62,696 nucleotides of DNA from positions 1-62,696 of the forward strand of contig SXOA01000025.1 of the NCBI GenBank assembly GCA_005778405.1. The letters are read 5' to 3'. The translations under genes were made by a program, and so were the position numbers. How positions within the stretch are numbered: the stretch's first letter is position 1; each line of letters opens with the position of its first letter. Origin of the DNA: Planctomycetaceae bacterium. Lineage in GTDB: Bacteria > Planctomycetota > Planctomycetia > Pirellulales > Pirellulaceae. Below the pieces are notes generated by a model. That model had not been told where the DNA came from. It ran no database searches and saw nothing but the letters and a program-made list of their open reading frames with translations. This document shows, one piece after another, positions 34,368-41,905 of this stretch.

Positions 34368-34793
34368 TTAGGCCAGAATCCTTAGCGACTGCGTGGCCAT
34401 GTTCTTGGTAATCTCCATCGCACCGATATTCGCCTCATAGGCCCGCGAGGCGACCAGGGCGTCCACCATCTCCGCCATCATGTTGATCTTGGGATACGCC
34501 ACGTACCCTTGCTTCGGCCCTTCCTTGATCGCGTACGGATGGTCCGGCTGCCAGCGATATTGCGGCTCGACCTTCTCGGTCTGGATCGAGGCCACCTTCA
34601 CCCCCGTCGCTCCTTGCGAGGTGGCAATCGTGTCATCGGTCTGAAAAATCGGATACTTCGCCTGGTACGGCTCCATCTCGCCGTTGGCATTGCGAGTGAG
34701 CGACGACATGTTCGCCAGATTGCTGGAAACCGTGTCCATCCGTACCCGCTGCGCGACGAGAGCACTGGTACTAATATCAAGGGCAGTCATCAT
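34368..34793 (-). CDS. flgC: Flagellar basal-body rod protein FlgC
   Basis: 141 residues. The N-terminal rod motif MTALDISTSALVAQRVRMDT and SSNLANMSS is clear, followed by the central YVAYPKINMMAEMVDALVAS and the C-terminal YEANIGAMEITKNMATQSL. Proximal rod component. The start is at 34793 (or the adjacent ATG at 34790), with AAGGA upstream; the extension to 34865 would translate a REP-A copy (peptide TREPRVATK). Confidence 0.95.
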   Translation of the reverse strand: MMTALDISTSALVAQRVRMDTVSSNLANMSSLTRNANGEMEPYQAKYPIFQTDDTIATSQGATGVKVASIQTEKVEPQYRWQPDHPYAIKEGPKQGYVAYPKINMMAEMVDALVASRAYEANIGAMEITKNMATQSLRILA

Positions 34794-34812
34794 GGCTGGA
34801 ATCCTTTCCTTC

Positions 34813-34884
34813 GTGGCGACACGCGGCTCGCGTGTCGGCCTCTTCCTTACGCCGTCAGCCAACACGCGGGCCGCGTGTGGCTAC
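34813..34884. repeat. REP-A inverted pair in the flgC-flgB gap
   Basis: Copies 34813-34839 (GTGGCGACACGCGG head) and 34860-34884 (minus strand, GTAGCCACACGCGG head), 20-bp spacer. It spans the gap to within one base of the flgB stop codon. Confidence 0.92.
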
Positions 34885-34885
34885 G

Positions 34886-35299
34886 TCAAACTCGCTCGCT
34901 AATCGCGCTTTGCAGCAGGGTCATCTGGTCGGTCATCACCGTCAGGGCAAAGTTGTGCAGGAACTGGTTTTTCGTGATCTCCGCGGTCTGTTTTTCCAGG
35001 TCCATGTTTGTGTCGTCGTGATAGAGCACATTCGTCAGCGTTTCCCGCACCTGCCGCATCGGGTCTCCCGGCTCCGACTGGGAAATGCCGGGGGACAGTG
35101 GATGGCTCTGGGACTTCGACTGGCTCATCGCTTCCTGGAGCTTTTGCTGAAACGTCTCCACCGACAAATCGCGGACGCGATAGCCGGGCGTGTTGATGTT
35201 CGCCAGGTTCCCCACCAGCACACCATGCCGGGCCTGTGCGAAGTTCAGCACTTCGCCCAAGGCGGGGATGTTCGTGGAAGTGAAGAGGTTAGGCAACAT
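34886..35299 (-). CDS. flgB: Flagellar basal-body rod protein FlgB
   Basis: 137 residues. Rod protein with the motif LVGNLANINTPGYRVRDLSV and the C-terminal helix DLEKQTAEITKNQFLHNFAL. First structural gene of the flgB-flhB run. A candidate sigma-54 promoter ends about 35 bp upstream, in a repeat-bounded leader, and the NtrC-type regulator is the next gene upstream. Confidence 0.95.
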   Translation of the reverse strand: MLPNLFTSTNIPALGEVLNFAQARHGVLVGNLANINTPGYRVRDLSVETFQQKLQEAMSQSKSQSHPLSPGISQSEPGDPMRQVRETLTNVLYHDDTNMDLEKQTAEITKNQFLHNFALTVMTDQMTLLQSAISERV

Positions 35300-35300
35300 C

Positions 35301-35546
35301 AGAAATTCAGGGGTCAGGGGTCAGCATCGTATTGCACGGCCCGTGCCGAACAGGTTTCAGGGGATTTGGAAAAGATGGCGTGGTCATCGTAAGTCGGGCT
35401 CAGTGCGTAAATTGGGAGTTTTATGTTTCGTCGCAGAGCTCGCCGCGTGGAAAGCTAGTCATCGTTTTGCACGGCAATCCTTGCCGCAAGCACCGGCAAC
35501 TTCTGCCGATTGCCATTTCTGACCCCTGACTCCTGATTCCTGATTT
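35301..35546. repeat. MITE-like interval bounded by inverted GGGGTCAG-type repeats
   Basis: The left boundary (35301-35324) is AGAAATTCAGGGGTCAGGGG then TCAG. The right boundary (35520-35546) is TGACCCCTGACTCCTGATTC then CTGATTTCT, complementary in pattern. Inside are two direct copies of CATCGTNTTGCACGGC at 35325-35340 and 35460-35475. It separates the regulator gene from flgB and holds the candidate promoter. No protein was seen. Confidence 0.6.
35333..35348 (-). promoter_or_regulatory. Candidate sigma-54 (-24/-12) promoter for flgB
   Basis: The minus strand reads CGGCACG-GGCC-GTGCA. Against TGGCACG-N4-TTGCA it differs at two positions and keeps the GG-N10-GC spacing that defines the class. 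The predicted start site is near 35322, about 23 nt before the flgB ATG. The adjacent sigma-54-type activator supports it. The site overlaps one of two direct repeats, so it could be coincidental. Confidence 0.45.
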
Positions 35547-35547
35547 C

Positions 35548-36966
35548 TCACGCTGCCTTCGCAAACGCTCTCGTCCTGGGTGCATAGCCATACTGCCGCA
35601 GCTTGTTGGACAGTGTGCGGATGCCGATGCCGAGGGCCTGGGCGGCTTTGGCTCGGTGTCCTTCGAATCGTTCCAAGGTTGTTTCAATCAGCCGCCGCTC
35701 CATGTCCTCCAGCTTGGTACCGGCAGTGAGAGAAGGAGCGGAGGACGTGTCCGTGAGTTGCCTCAAGTTGCCATTCGGGTCGATCAACCAGGGGCGCAAA
35801 TCGTCTGCCTGCACAGGCTTGCCAGCGGAAAGGACGCTAGCCCGCGTGACCAGGTTTTCTAGTTCGCGGACGTTTCCCGGCCAGTTGTATTCGCACAGCA
35901 ATTCGAGAGCTGCCGGCGCAAGCTCGCAGGGACTCTTTTGCATCCGCGTGGCAGCGACCGACAGAAAGTGGTTAATGAGCAGCGGCACGTCTTCCTGTCG
36001 CTCTCGCAGCGGCGGCACCACAACCGGCACGACAGCCAGGCGATAGTACAAGTCCTGGCGAAACCTCCCTTCGACCACCTCCTTGCGAATGTCACGGTTC
36101 GTCGTCGCCACCACGCGCACGTCCGCCCGCTTCGATTCGCTGGAGCCGACCCGTTCATAGGTCCGCTCCTGCAAAACTCGGAGCAGCTTGGCTTGCAGCG
36201 GCTGCGCAATCTCGGTGATTTCGTCGAGCAGGATGGTTCCCCCTTCGGCCAGCTCAAACCGGCCGACTCGCGGCGCGTCCGCGCTGGTGAAGGCTCCCTT
36301 TTCATGTCCGAATAGCTCGCTCTCCATGAGTTGCGGCGACAGGGCCGGGCAGTTGAGGCCGACCAGCGCCCGGCCGCTTCGTTTGCTGGCTGCATGCAGG
36401 CAACGGGCGACTAGCTCTTTTCCCGTGCCGCTTTCGCCAATGATGAGCACGGTTTCGTCCGTCGGCGCGGCCTGGGCGATCCGCTCCCGCAGTGTCCGCA
36501 TCCCGCGGCTCTCGCCAATCATCATTCCCTGCCAGGCGGCGTTGGCTGCCGGTACTTGGGACCGTTTCCCGTCTTGATCCGCCTGCCGCAGCGCCCGCTC
36601 GACGAGCTGCTCCAGTGCCTCGGCATCGAACGGCTTTTCGATGTAGTCGAATGCTCCGTGCCGCATTGCTTCCACGGCCGAACTGACCGAGGCAAAGGCC
36701 GTCACCATCACCACCTGGGAATCCAGCTCGCGACTTTCAATCGCGCGGATGAACTCGAGGCCGTTCATTCCCGGCATCTGCAAGTCGGTGATGATGACGT
36801 CGAAGGTACTTTTTCCCAAGACCTTCAGGGCCTCGATCGCGCTGGCGCAGGACTGCACTTCGTGCCCGGCTGCTCGCAGCACATCGGCCATCGACTGGCG
36901 AGCCCGCGTGTTGTCGTCCACGACGAGCACGCTGCCTATCAATGACGTCCTTTTGAAGTGATTCAT
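35548..36966 (-). CDS. NtrC/FlrC-type sigma-54-dependent response regulator
   Basis: 472 residues. The receiver domain (about 12-125) has phospho-acceptor Asp in VIITDLQMPGMNG and Lys in DYIEKPFD. The AAA+ domain (about 145-385) has Walker A GESGTGKE, Walker B TILLDEI, and the sigma-54 contact loop reading GAFTSA (about 224-229) where GAFTGA is usual. A Fis-type HTH lies at the C-terminus (HRAKAAQALGIGIRTLSNKL). It probably activates flagellar transcription with the adjacent kinase. The ATG at 36966 overlaps the kinase stop by 4 bp. Confidence 0.92.
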   Translation of the reverse strand: MNHFKRTSLIGSVLVVDDNTRARQSMADVLRAAGHEVQSCASAIEALKVLGKSTFDVIITDLQMPGMNGLEFIRAIESRELDSQVVMVTAFASVSSAVEAMRHGAFDYIEKPFDAEALEQLVERALRQADQDGKRSQVPAANAAWQGMMIGESRGMRTLRERIAQAAPTDETVLIIGESGTGKELVARCLHAASKRSGRALVGLNCPALSPQLMESELFGHEKGAFTSADAPRVGRFELAEGGTILLDEITEIAQPLQAKLLRVLQERTYERVGSSESKRADVRVVATTNRDIRKEVVEGRFRQDLYYRLAVVPVVVPPLRERQEDVPLLINHFLSVAATRMQKSPCELAPAALELLCEYNWPGNVRELENLVTRASVLSAGKPVQADDLRPWLIDPNGNLRQLTDTSSAPSLTAGTKLEDMERRLIETTLERFEGHRAKAAQALGIGIRTLSNKLRQYGYAPRTRAFAKAA

Positions 36967-37811
36967 GTCGCAGCCCTCAATAGCGAAGCGTGGTTGGTGT
37001 TCGGTAAACAGAGTGTGAAAGCCGCGCCCCCTTCGGGACAATTGGCGGCATAGACAATGCCCCCGTGTGCCGCGGCGATCCGCTCGACAATCGCCAGGCC
37101 CAAACCAGTGCCGGCACCCTTGGTGGTGAAGAACGGTTCAAACAGCCGCGGTAGTGTTCCGGCGGTGATCCCTGGGCCGCTATCGGCAACTTCAATTTCC
37201 AAACCGCGGCGAGTCTGACAGGCGGTCATGACCAGCTCGCCGCCGCCGGGCATCACATCTAGGGCATTAAGCACCAGGTTCACAATCGCCCGCCGCAGCA
37301 TGTCCGGATCGGCGAAGATGAGGGCGTGGGGATCGGCGTCGATATGCGTGGCGATCCCCTGGGCTTCCAGTTGCGGTGCGAATGTCTCAAAGACTTCGTT
37401 CAGCAATGCTTCCACATCCACCGGCCGCCGCTGCGGATCGCGCTCGGCAGAAAAATTGAGCAGATCGCTGACCGTCGCTTCCAGCGCGACAAAACCGACG
37501 CTCACTTTTTCGAAAATGTCCTGGCTCCCCGAATCGTTGGAGAGCCTGCGGCTGAGGAGGCTGAGGTAGAGCTTCATGGGGACGAGGCTGTTGCGGACCT
37601 CGTGTGCCACGTGCGAAGCCATTTGCCCCAAATCGGCCAGGCGATTCTTGCGAGCCAGTTCGCGGTTCTTGATTTCCAGCTCATCGGTCAGGCGGCGGAC
37701 TTCGTCGCGCAGGGTCTCGTGGGTGCGGCGGAGCCGGTCCGTGGCGTCGTTCCAGGCGGACAGAATCGTCTGCATATCGACATCGGCAAGTCGGGTTTCG
37801 GTCGCGGTCAT
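36963..37811 (-). CDS. Flagellar two-component sensor kinase (FlrB/AtoS-like), soluble
   Basis: 282 residues with no membrane segment. An N-terminal coiled coil (TLRDEVRRLTDELEIKNREL) leads into the H-box MASHVAHEVRNSLVPMKLYL (phospho-His about residue 70). N-box NLVLNALDVMPGGG, G1 DSGPGI, F-box FEPFFTTK and G2 GTGLGLAIVE follow. Lack of a periplasmic sensor suggests it reads a cytoplasmic assembly signal, as FlrB-type kinases do. GGAGG lies 8 nt before the ATG. Co-transcribed with the regulator and the FlgN-like gene. Confidence 0.92.
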   Translation of the reverse strand: MTATETRLADVDMQTILSAWNDATDRLRRTHETLRDEVRRLTDELEIKNRELARKNRLADLGQMASHVAHEVRNSLVPMKLYLSLLSRRLSNDSGSQDIFEKVSVGFVALEATVSDLLNFSAERDPQRRPVDVEALLNEVFETFAPQLEAQGIATHIDADPHALIFADPDMLRRAIVNLVLNALDVMPGGGELVMTACQTRRGLEIEVADSGPGITAGTLPRLFEPFFTTKGAGTGLGLAIVERIAAAHGGIVYAANCPEGGAAFTLCLPNTNHASLLRAAT

Positions 37812-37814
37812 CAG

Positions 37815-38267
37815 TTAACCCTCCGTGCTCAAATCCCGTCCCGTGGCAACAGCCGCGGTGACATAGGCGTGTCGGGCCTCGCTCGCTCCGTGCATTCCAG
37901 CCAGTTGGACGGATGCCGCATCGCGGCGGCGAACCATTTCCATTTCTCCCTGCTTCTCCAGTCGCATGACTTCGCTCAGCAACTCGTTGCAGGTTTCCAC
38001 ATTCCGTTGGCATTCTTCGCGAACCGCCGTGGAGGGCCAATCGCGCGTCTCCGGATCCTGGCCGCGATACGGGTCGAGCTGCTGCTCCACTTTCGCCAGT
38101 TGGTCCATCACCGTCTGCTTGGCGGCGAGCAGCTTGAGGAGATTCGTCATGTCTCCGCCGGTAATGACTTCCAGTTGCTGCGCAGCCAACTTCCGCAGGA
38201 GCTGCATGATCTGCAGCTTGCAATGGGCGAGTTGGGCCAGACGCTGGGATTCCATAATGAATTGCAT
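37815..38267 (-). CDS. FlgN-like flagellar export chaperone
   Basis: 150 residues, all helical, matching the FlgN/FliT-type organisation: a long helix pair with LAAQQLEVITGGDMTNLLKL and LLAAKQTVMDQLAKVEQQL, then VEECQRN-like and LLSEVMRLEKQGEMEMVRRR stretches. FlgN escorts hook-associated proteins FlgK and FlgL. Identity rests on pattern and context rather than strict motifs. The gene begins exactly where the TPR gene ends and lies 3 bp before the kinase ATG. Confidence 0.7.
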   Translation of the reverse strand: MQFIMESQRLAQLAHCKLQIMQLLRKLAAQQLEVITGGDMTNLLKLLAAKQTVMDQLAKVEQQLDPYRGQDPETRDWPSTAVREECQRNVETCNELLSEVMRLEKQGEMEMVRRRDAASVQLAGMHGASEARHAYVTAAVATGRDLSTEG

Positions 38268-40808
38268 TTAAAGGGCGGAGAGCCAGGTGAGCAGCCGCGT
38301 CCATTCGTCACGGCTGTAGGGTGTTGTTTTCGTGAAGTTCGTTTCCGGCTTGAGGCGGGCCAGCACCACGCGGGCCTGCTCGAGGGTGCCGCGAGCCTCG
38401 GCATGGCGACCCAGGCGGCGATAGCAGGAGGCAATTTGCAGGTATGCTTCCAGCGCCTCCGGCTCATGTTGGTAGCGGCTAGTGGCGGCGGAGTAGGCCG
38501 TGAGGGCCTCTTCGATTTTCCCTTGATCGAACAGGACATCGGCTTTGGCGAAATAGCTGTTTCGCAGGATGGTCTGTTCGACTTCGCTCCCTCCCAAACT
38601 CCCCTGGTCCGCGCTCAGTTTTTCAATCAGCAGTGTGTACTCATGCAAGGCCGCCGACAGTTCCGCGACCATCTCGCGAGCCAGCGGGCCACCAGTTGCT
38701 TCGACGGCGGCTCCATCCAGTCTCTTCCGCGGCCAACGGGCGGCCTGCCGATGGGCATCCGCCAAAAAGTAGCGGGCCTGGTTTGTCTGCGGACCCGATG
38801 GAAACCGCTCCACCGCTTCTTCCAAAATGCGGGCGGCCTCTTGAAAGAGCCCTGCCGCTTTGGCCAGCTCTTGCAGCCCTGGCTTCCTCAATTCAACAGT
38901 CGCCAGGTCCACGCCGGCGTCCCGGCTCTGGGCTTCGTGGGCCAAGGCTTCCTGATACACGATCCGCCCCAACAGAAAGAGGGAGTCGCGCCAGTCGCTG
39001 CTTTCTGGCGTGAGCGAGAAGTTGTAGAGATTATCCACGAGTTGCTGGCGGGCCGGCGCGACTTTGCCCAGTTCTTCGTAACCCTGGCTGGCGAAGTACC
39101 GCGCCCGGTATGTCGAAGGATGACGGGGAGCGGCGGCGATGACCTCCTCGAGCACCTTCAGCCCTTCTTCCGTCTGGCCGCTGGCGAGCAGGGCCTCCCC
39201 CAATCCAATCCTTGCCTGTTCCTGTCCGACCTCTGGATCTTCCTTCAGAAAGCTCCTCAGCACGTGGATGGCCTGCGTATACGACTGTCCGGCCAGATAG
39301 TCCCGCGCGCTGTCCATCAGGTCGTCGAGGTAGGACTTCGTGGCGATTCTCAGTTCGGCCAGCCGCTCGAAATGAGCCCCCGCCTTGCGGAAGTGTTCGC
39401 GAGCCTGATGCTCCTCGCCGCGGCCAGCGTGATGTCCGGGCGAATGACTCTTGGCCCCATTCGCCAACAGCCGCGTCCCCCACTCATGCTCCACCCGGGC
39501 GCGCCAGAAGTAAGCCTGTTCCTCGGGAAACAGCGGTGTGAAAGCGGCCGCCAGTTCCGCGGCCTGAGGGAAGTGGTCCAGCGACAGAAGAGTTTCGCAC
39601 CGCCCCTGCAACAACTTTTGCATCTCGTCCTTCGGCAGCCAGTCGTTATGATAGGTCTCCGCGGGACCGGCTTCGGTGAGCCCCTGCTTGTAGAGTTCGA
39701 CCGCTTTGGCCGGATCGTCGCGGAGCAAAAGGTCTCCTGCATAAATGGCAGCTGCGACGGCTTCTGGGGAACCCAGGTGTGTCTTGCGGACGCGGGCAAA
39801 CTGCGAGATTGCTTCTCCCTTCTTGCCCAGCATCTCCAAGCAGATTCCGATCAGCAGTTCTGCCTGGCTGTGCATCTCGTGCGCGATGTGGTTTTGCTTC
39901 GTGAGCGTTTCCAGTGAGGCGATGGCGTTTTCCAAGGCCTGAGTGTCGGGTGAAGGCGGGATTCGCATCTGAGCGCAGAGCAGCCGCACCGAGAGGATTT
40001 TGGCTGCCGCGGTGTCGCTCGATTTGGTCCCGATTTTGTCGAGATCCTTCCGCGCCTCGGCAAACTTCTCAAATCCCAGTGTCATCCGCTGGGCCAGGGC
40101 AATTTTTCCCTGCAAGAGCAGCCCCTGGTCCCGCTCGGCCTGCGGCAGGTGTTTTTCCGCCAGCAATCGCCGGGCATGAGCAGCAGCTAGTTCCAGATTT
40201 GGTGGATTGAGATGCAGATGGCTGTCCGCAAGCAGATACAGAATCTCTCCCTTGGCGGACGAATTCTTGGAAAGAGCCTCTTTCAGAATCGGAATGCTCG
40301 CCGAAAAACGGCCCCCATGATGCAAGGACCTACCCAGCAGCAGCAGCCCTTCACTCTCGTGCTCCGGCGGAAAGCCTCGCAGGCGGGACTCTTCCAGATA
40401 CCGCGACGCGATCAGATGCAGCGTCTGCCGTTCGCGTGCGTTCTCGTGGACTTTGGCATCCTCGGCCATCACAGCGCCCAGGACATAAAATGCTCCGCCG
40501 ACACTGACGAACGATTCCTCGTCCCCTGTACGCACCTCGGCGGCGATGCGGCGGGCCTCGGTGTATTCATGTGCCTGAAGCTTCGCCAGCGCCACTTCCA
40601 GCGTTGCCTTCTCGACACTCTGTCCGGAAGAAACTGAATACCACAGCGCCACTCCGCCGATAATGGCGACCGGCAGACCAATCAGCGCCGCTCGGACCGG
40701 CCGCTGGCGGAGGCTCGAAAGCGGCGCAAGCACCCTGCCGAGCAGCGACGGCTTGAGAGCCGCCGTAACCGCCGGCGCGTGAGTCGAACTGGCTGGCGCT
40801 TTGGCCAC
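38268..40808 (-). CDS. Membrane-anchored TPR protein heading the flagellar operon
   Basis: 846 residues: a basic N-terminus, one membrane helix (about 40-60, RAALIGLPVAIIGGVALWYS), then an array of degenerate tetratricopeptide helices (YTEARRIAAEV, AAAHARRLLAEKHLP, AISQFARVRKTH, AKAVELYKQGLTEA, EGLKVLEEVIAAAPRHPSTY and more), ending near AYLQIASCYRRLGRHAEARG. Probably a periplasmic scaffold. GTG start with AAGGA about 9 nt upstream. Its stop and the FlgN-like start are directly adjacent, so it is very likely the first gene of the operon. A flagellar role is inferred from position only. Confidence 0.7.
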   Translation of the reverse strand: MAKAPASSTHAPAVTAALKPSLLGRVLAPLSSLRQRPVRAALIGLPVAIIGGVALWYSVSSGQSVEKATLEVALAKLQAHEYTEARRIAAEVRTGDEESFVSVGGAFYVLGAVMAEDAKVHENARERQTLHLIASRYLEESRLRGFPPEHESEGLLLLGRSLHHGGRFSASIPILKEALSKNSSAKGEILYLLADSHLHLNPPNLELAAAHARRLLAEKHLPQAERDQGLLLQGKIALAQRMTLGFEKFAEARKDLDKIGTKSSDTAAAKILSVRLLCAQMRIPPSPDTQALENAIASLETLTKQNHIAHEMHSQAELLIGICLEMLGKKGEAISQFARVRKTHLGSPEAVAAAIYAGDLLLRDDPAKAVELYKQGLTEAGPAETYHNDWLPKDEMQKLLQGRCETLLSLDHFPQAAELAAAFTPLFPEEQAYFWRARVEHEWGTRLLANGAKSHSPGHHAGRGEEHQAREHFRKAGAHFERLAELRIATKSYLDDLMDSARDYLAGQSYTQAIHVLRSFLKEDPEVGQEQARIGLGEALLASGQTEEGLKVLEEVIAAAPRHPSTYRARYFASQGYEELGKVAPARQQLVDNLYNFSLTPESSDWRDSLFLLGRIVYQEALAHEAQSRDAGVDLATVELRKPGLQELAKAAGLFQEAARILEEAVERFPSGPQTNQARYFLADAHRQAARWPRKRLDGAAVEATGGPLAREMVAELSAALHEYTLLIEKLSADQGSLGGSEVEQTILRNSYFAKADVLFDQGKIEEALTAYSAATSRYQHEPEALEAYLQIASCYRRLGRHAEARGTLEQARVVLARLKPETNFTKTTPYSRDEWTRLLTWLSAL

Positions 40809-40950
40809 GTGAAACCATCCTTGCTGCGTGCCATCTCTTCGCCGCGCCCTCTTGGCGCATGCGCAGCCTCATCCGGCTGAAAGAAAACCGGGGACTTGTA
40901 CCTGAAAGACGCGAGGGGCGTCAAGAGAGAGTGGGAAGGGGAGAGTGAAT

Positions 40951-40998
40951 GGTGAGTGGTGAGTGGTGATTGGTACTATACACCACTCACCACTCACC
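40951..40998. repeat. GTGAGTGGT-family perfect inverted repeat
   Basis: GGTGAGTGGTGAGTGGTG (40951-40968) and its exact complement (40981-40998) lie around a 12-nt loop. It lies between the TPR gene start and the stop of the hydrolase-like gene. A related direct-repeat tract is at 48860-48895. Confidence 0.88.
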
Positions 40999-41011
40999 AC
41001 TCACTCTATCC

Positions 41012-41770
41012 CTAATTCCACTCGCCGCGGCTGAGCGTGGCGGATTCTTCGGCCTGGCTGGGAACGCCGGTGACGTGTTCCATCATCCAGGCGTCCATGT
41101 CGGCGAGCATTTGAGTCGTCAACTCGTCGCCACAGGGATACTGGCGGATGGCGACCTTGAGAGCGGCGGCATGAAACAGCGGCAGCTCGTCACAAAGCTC
41201 CCCTTCCGAATACGTTTCGCTGTCCCGGCAAAAGGCGAGAAACAACGGCAGATCGCGGAGGCTTTGCAGGTTCGCCAGCGGCATCTGGCCGAGTGGAAAC
41301 GGCCCGCCGGCGGAAAGCGCCCCGGCAAATTTCCGCGGGCTGCGCAGGGCCAGGCGATAGGCCATCGTTCCACCGGCTTCGTGCCCCGCCAGAAAAATGC
41401 GCTCGCTATTCACGTTGAATTTGGCTTTCGCGGCGGCAATCGCTTCCTGTACGCGGTTTTCGGCAGTCAATATGCCCGTCGCCGACTGCTGCCACTCATA
41501 GCCGCGGCGGCCTTCGCAAGGGTTGCTCCCTCGCACACCGACGCCAACATAGTTTCGCATGCTGACATGCGGCATCACCCGCAAGAGCTGCTTCTCATCG
41601 CCGCCATCGCAGTGCAACCAGACCACGACCGGATAGGCATAGTTCGGCTCATAGTGCATGGGGGCCAGCAGGCTATACGTGCTGTGGCCGCGAGGAGCAG
41701 TCAGCACCCCCTGGTCCACGCGAGTTCGATTGACAAAAGACTTCTTCGGCGGGGCGAAAAGTCGATTCAT
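41012..41770 (-). CDS. Alpha/beta-hydrolase-fold protein lacking catalytic residues
   Basis: 252 residues. The fold is evident (YPVVVWLHCDGGDEKQL, ERIFLAGHEAGGTMAYRLAL, PLFLAFCRDSETYSEG), like carboxylesterase/phospholipase D-type esterases. The nucleophile elbow reads GHEAGG with Glu131 where the catalytic Ser should be. The usual GxxD segment is CRDSETY, and the expected GGH near the C-terminus is replaced by CGDEL. It is therefore probably not a hydrolase; a binding or scaffold role is possible. It is separated from the flagellar operon by an inverted repeat. Confidence 0.8.
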   Translation of the reverse strand: MNRLFAPPKKSFVNRTRVDQGVLTAPRGHSTYSLLAPMHYEPNYAYPVVVWLHCDGGDEKQLLRVMPHVSMRNYVGVGVRGSNPCEGRRGYEWQQSATGILTAENRVQEAIAAAKAKFNVNSERIFLAGHEAGGTMAYRLALRSPRKFAGALSAGGPFPLGQMPLANLQSLRDLPLFLAFCRDSETYSEGELCDELPLFHAAALKVAIRQYPCGDELTTQMLADMDAWMMEHVTGVPSQAEESATLSRGEWN

Positions 41771-41905
41771 GATTGAGGGGCGGGTGAGGGGGCGGGATTG
41801 GAACGAAATTCCCCTGCAAGGACCGTGCTATCACTTCCTGGGAATGGAGTGGGGACAGCGTGCGGAGTTTTAGGCCAGAGGACGGGAGCCTGTCAACGGC
41901 AACAA

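Noticed and set aside
33907..34884. CRISPR array formed by the palindromes
   Set aside because: The spacings are gene-sized (fliE, flgC), the copies alternate in orientation and the intervening DNA is coding.
37326..39917. 863-codon open frame on the plus strand
   Set aside because: It lies antisense to the histidine kinase, FlgN-like and TPR genes, which have clear motifs. Long antisense frames are expected in GC-rich coding DNA, and its translation shows no domain.
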